Shown piece by piece: positions 14,667 to 16,520 of a stretch of DNA of 16,520 bases. Both the position numbers and the translations under genes were made by a program. Origin of the DNA: CAZCQG01 sp964500775. GTDB taxonomy: Bacteria > Campylobacterota > Campylobacteria > Campylobacterales > CAZCQG01. Positions within the stretch are counted from its first letter, which is position 1. The number at the start of each line of letters is the position of its first letter. The notes under the pieces were generated by a model. That model was not told where the DNA came from. It was given only the letters and a program-made list of their open reading frames with translations, and ran no database searches. The stretch spans positions 1 through 16,520 of the forward strand of contig CAZCQG010000047.1 in the NCBI GenBank assembly GCA_964500775.1, given 5' to 3'.

Positions 14667-15739
14667 TGATACTTCTGGGCTCTACAGGCTCTATCGGCGA
14701 GAGCACTTTAGATATTGCGAGGAGATTCTCACTTGATGTCGAGGTATTGGGTGCAGGAAGAAATATCGATTTACTCAATCGCCAAATCAAAGAATTTACC
14801 CCGAAAATAGTCGTAGTCCAAGAAGAGGCAGATAGAGCAAAAGTTGCTCATCCAAAGGTCTATGCGGGCGAGGAGGGAATCTTTCGCGCACTAGAAGAAT
14901 CCCAAAGCCAGACCGTAGTCAATGCCATCGTAGGCTACGCGGGGCTTAGCTCTACCGTAAAAGCACAAAAACTCGGTAAAAAAGTAGCGCTTGCTAATAA
15001 AGAATCCCTCGTGTGTGCGGGAAAGTTTATCGATTGCGCCTCCATAGTTCCCATCGATAGCGAACATTTTGGACTGTGGTACCTTCGTAGCGACAAACAC
15101 ATCAAGCGCTTACTCATAACTGCGAGCGGCGGGGCGTTTCGCGATGTAGATATAGGTGCGATATACGGTGCGAGCAAAGAGGACGCCCTCAAACATCCTA
15201 ACTGGAAAATGGGACAGAAAATCACGATCGATAGTGCGACGATGGCAAATAAGCTTTTTGAGCTTTTAGAGGCGCGGTGGCTTTTTGACGTGCAAGAGCT
15301 TGATGCACTCATTGAGACCCAATCCCTTTTTCATGCTTTTGTCGATTATACGGACGGAAGCACGACGGCACACATCGCAAATGCCGATATGCGACTTCCT
15401 ATCGCTTTTGCCCTTTTGGGAAAAGTCGAAGAATCTATAACCAAAAGCGTCGATTTCACGCAAGTGGGAAATATAGAGTTTCGCAAAATAGATTCCGAGC
15501 GTTATCCTCTTTGGAGTGCGAAAGACGCGTTGTTACGCAATCCCGAAAGCGGCGTGGTGTTTAATGCGATAAATGAAGTGTTTGTGGGGGCGTTTTTGGA
15601 AGGCAAGATTCCCTTTGGGAAGATAGCTGAAAATACACTCAAGATATACGAAAGATACGCAGATATAAAAACATTTTCTTTAGATGATGTACTCAGGTAC
15701 GATGCAGAAGGAAGAGCAAAAGCGCGCGAGCTTTTATAA
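14666..15739 (+). CDS. dxr: 1-deoxy-D-xylulose 5-phosphate reductoisomerase
   Basis: A 357-residue cytoplasmic enzyme that converts 1-deoxy-D-xylulose 5-phosphate to 2-C-methyl-D-erythritol 4-phosphate with NADPH, the committing step of the MEP isoprenoid pathway. The NADPH-binding GSTGSIG is at residues 5-11. The metal ligands Asp131 and Glu133 (in DSEHFG) and Glu199 (in NKLFE) align with E. coli Asp150, Glu152 and Glu231. HPNWKMGQKITIDSATM covers the flexible substrate loop with its Trp180. It is about 40 residues shorter than E. coli Dxr, as is typical for this phylum. The start is fixed by the one-base overlap with cdsA; moving it would remove the NADPH site. Confidence 0.96.
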   Translation: MILLGSTGSIGESTLDIARRFSLDVEVLGAGRNIDLLNRQIKEFTPKIVVVQEEADRAKVAHPKVYAGEEGIFRALEESQSQTVVNAIVGYAGLSSTVKAQKLGKKVALANKESLVCAGKFIDCASIVPIDSEHFGLWYLRSDKHIKRLLITASGGAFRDVDIGAIYGASKEDALKHPNWKMGQKITIDSATMANKLFELLEARWLFDVQELDALIETQSLFHAFVDYTDGSTTAHIANADMRLPIAFALLGKVEESITKSVDFTQVGNIEFRKIDSERYPLWSAKDALLRNPESGVVFNAINEVFVGAFLEGKIPFGKIAENTLKIYERYADIKTFSLDDVLRYDAEGRAKARELL

Positions 15740-15756
15740 AAAGGCGGAAGCGCCTT
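15735..15756 (-). terminator. Intrinsic terminator of the small hypothetical gene
   Basis: On the minus strand AAGGCG-CTTC-CGCCTT forms a perfect six-pair stem with a four-base loop (15756-15741). It is followed by TTTAT, giving a run of five T when read with the stem end. It lies right after the stop at 15761 and reaches the dxr stop. On the plus strand the same hairpin lacks a T-run, so it would stop dxr transcription weakly at best. Confidence 0.65.
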
Positions 15757-15760
15757 GGGC

Positions 15761-15979
15761 TTAGGCGGTTATATTGAGATTGTTGCCTATGCCCGTCGCT
15801 TCGGCGGCTGTTTGTACGGCTTGTTGATCAGGCTGTGAAGCTTTCGCATCCTCTTTTTTTGTCTCTGTACTCATAATTGCTTGCTTGGAAGCATCTTCCG
15901 TATTGCCGCTTTTTTGTACGTTAGAGCTCATATATTCTTGCATAACGTTGTTGCCGGCGTACTGATTCCCTATATTCAT
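15761..15979 (-). CDS. Small hypothetical protein, polar and low complexity
   Basis: A 72-residue soluble protein, MNIGNQYAGNNVMQEYMSSN at the start and GIGNNLNITA at the end, with a polar middle rich in Gln, Ala, Lys and Asp that looks disordered. The ATG at 15979 follows GGAGGG at normal spacing; a longer frame from an ATG at 16021 skips that ribosome site and is unlikely. No membrane segment, signal peptide or cysteine is present. I do not recognise a family. A hydrophobic-polar tail after a flexible middle is seen in small secreted or motility-linked proteins, but no flagellar promoter is visible. It is convergent with dxr and has its own terminator, which supports it being a true gene. 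A TAGAAT -10 lies at 16014-16009. Confidence 0.6.
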   Translation of the reverse strand: MNIGNQYAGNNVMQEYMSSNVQKSGNTEDASKQAIMSTETKKEDAKASQPDQQAVQTAAEATGIGNNLNITA

Positions 15980-16091
15980 AGTGATCCCTCCGAATGATTT
16001 GGGTAGACATTCTAATATCATAATTATTTAATTTAACTTAAATTTTACCTTTAGTGGAAAATAGAATTACGATTTTTTTGGAGATAAAATA

Positions 16092-16120
16092 TTGACAAAA
16101 AAGCCCAAACCCACTAAAAT
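16092..16120 (+). promoter_or_regulatory. Sigma70 promoter of rho
   Basis: TTGACA (16092-16097), a 17-base spacer and TAAAAT (16115-16120): the best sigma70-type promoter in the window. Transcription would start near 16127 and leave a leader of about 120 bases before rho. In E. coli, rho limits its own expression by termination inside its leader, so a leader of this length could have the same role. Confidence 0.7.
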
Positions 16121-16173
16121 TAGGTCGCTTAAATCAGGCTCAATTCCCAAAACTCCAAGAGGCGCTGCTACCG

Positions 16174-16196
16174 GCAATTACTTTTTGATTGCAATC
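16174..16196 (+). repeat. Inverted repeats in the rho leader
   Basis: GCAAT (16174-16178) pairs with ATTGC (16188-16192) around a nine-base loop, and GATTGCAATC (16187-16196) is itself a perfect palindrome, so two alternative structures compete. They sit about midway between the rho promoter and its ATG. No T-run follows the stem. This may be a chance structure. Confidence 0.3.
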
Positions 16197-16247
16197 TGCC
16201 TTCTTAAAATCATCAAAAAATGAGCTACAAATTCACAGAGGAACATA

Positions 16248-16520
16248 ATGACAGAATCGCACAACGGTAACGGAAATAGTAATCCGAATGCCAAATGTGA
16301 GAACGGCAACGCTCACAAAAACGGCTACAATAAATCCCGCACTCACATCCCCGTAGACGGCTACAAAATAGAAGAACTCCGAGCAAAACCGCTTGACAAA
16401 CTTATAGAGATCGCAGAAGAGGCGGGTATCGAAAACCCCCAAGAATATAAGCGACAAGACCTCATTTTCGAGATACTTAAATCTCAAGTCAACAAGGGCG
16501 GTTTTATCCTTTTTACGGGG
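16248..16520 (+). CDS. rho: Transcription termination factor Rho, N-terminal fragment (cut by window edge)
   Basis: The first 91 codons of the RNA-dependent ATPase that ends transcription at C-rich, unstructured RNA. From residue 39 the sequence matches the Rho N-terminal domain: GYKIEELRAKPLDKLIEIAE, NPQEYKRQDLIFEILKSQ and GGFILFTG, which leads into the RNA-binding OB fold. Before this comes an unusual 30-residue head rich in Asn and Gly (NGNGNSNPNAK, ENGNAHKNGYN) that looks disordered. The ATG follows AGAGGA at 16237-16242. The catalytic domain lies outside the window. A strong promoter sits 128 bases upstream of the start. Confidence 0.92.
   Translation, partial: MTESHNGNGNSNPNAKCENGNAHKNGYNKSRTHIPVDGYKIEELRAKPLDKLIEIAEEAGIENPQEYKRQDLIFEILKSQVNKGGFILFTG

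Noticed and set aside
16131..16200. Riboswitch in the rho leader (GAGGCGC recalled the lysine class)
   Set aside because: The other conserved parts of the lysine aptamer are missing, and rho is not an expected target.
16220..16270. Short frame MSYKFTEEHNDRIAQR overlapping the rho start
   Set aside because: No ribosome site precedes its ATG, and 17 codons in another frame are expected by chance; a leader peptide cannot be excluded but is not supported.
16233..16487. Minus-strand frame opposite rho
   Set aside because: Shadow of the rho coding sequence with no start signals.

Overview
The window looks like chromosome from a free-living member of the Campylobacterota (Epsilonproteobacteria), perhaps near Sulfurimonas, Sulfuricurvum or Sulfurovum. 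The pointers are the one-base overlap of cdsA and dxr, the style of Rho and MnmG, a histidine kinase with an HQWRQPL H-box, a DUF493 protein like H. pylori HP0495, and a periplasmic multiheme peroxidase beside a DsrE-like protein. The genus is an inference from recalled protein styles, not a search.

Layout. 1-321 (-) is the N-terminal end of metH. 442-3023 (+) holds a three-CXXCH cytochrome c peroxidase, then a short operon of a periplasmic DsrE-like protein, an unlisted 33-residue membrane peptide and a Crp/Fnr regulator. 3096-5629 (+) holds a TonB-dependent receptor overlapping a six-helix membrane protein. 5626-7778 is an AT-rich accessory patch on the minus strand with a RhuM-Fic/Doc fusion and an uncharacterised coiled-coil protein. 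7779-10380 (-) is an apparent operon of a double-Cache sensor histidine kinase, a DUF493 protein and a Cys-rich protein. 10473-13823 (-) holds mnmG, pabB and pabC, tightly packed. 13908-15739 (+) is cdsA-dxr. 15761-15979 (-) is a small hypothetical gene with its own terminator, and 16248 to the end (+) is the start of rho behind a strong sigma70-type promoter.

How it works together. The best-supported regulatory idea is at the left end. Two perfect TGTGA-N6-TCACA palindromes lie in front of the peroxidase gene and the dsrE-like gene. Each is placed about 41.5-42.5 bases upstream of the start predicted from a -10-like hexamer, which is the class II activator position. The regulator at 2397-3023 has a recognition helix with the Arg-Glu-x-x-x-Arg pattern that reads TGTGA in E. 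coli CRP. This suggests an autoregulated circuit in which the regulator switches on a periplasmic peroxidase, a periplasmic sulfur-handling protein and a small membrane peptide. The signal it senses is unknown.

No tRNA, rRNA, CRISPR array or insertion sequence was seen. No stretch over 300 bases lacks a gene; the longest gaps are 7555-7778 and 15980-16247.
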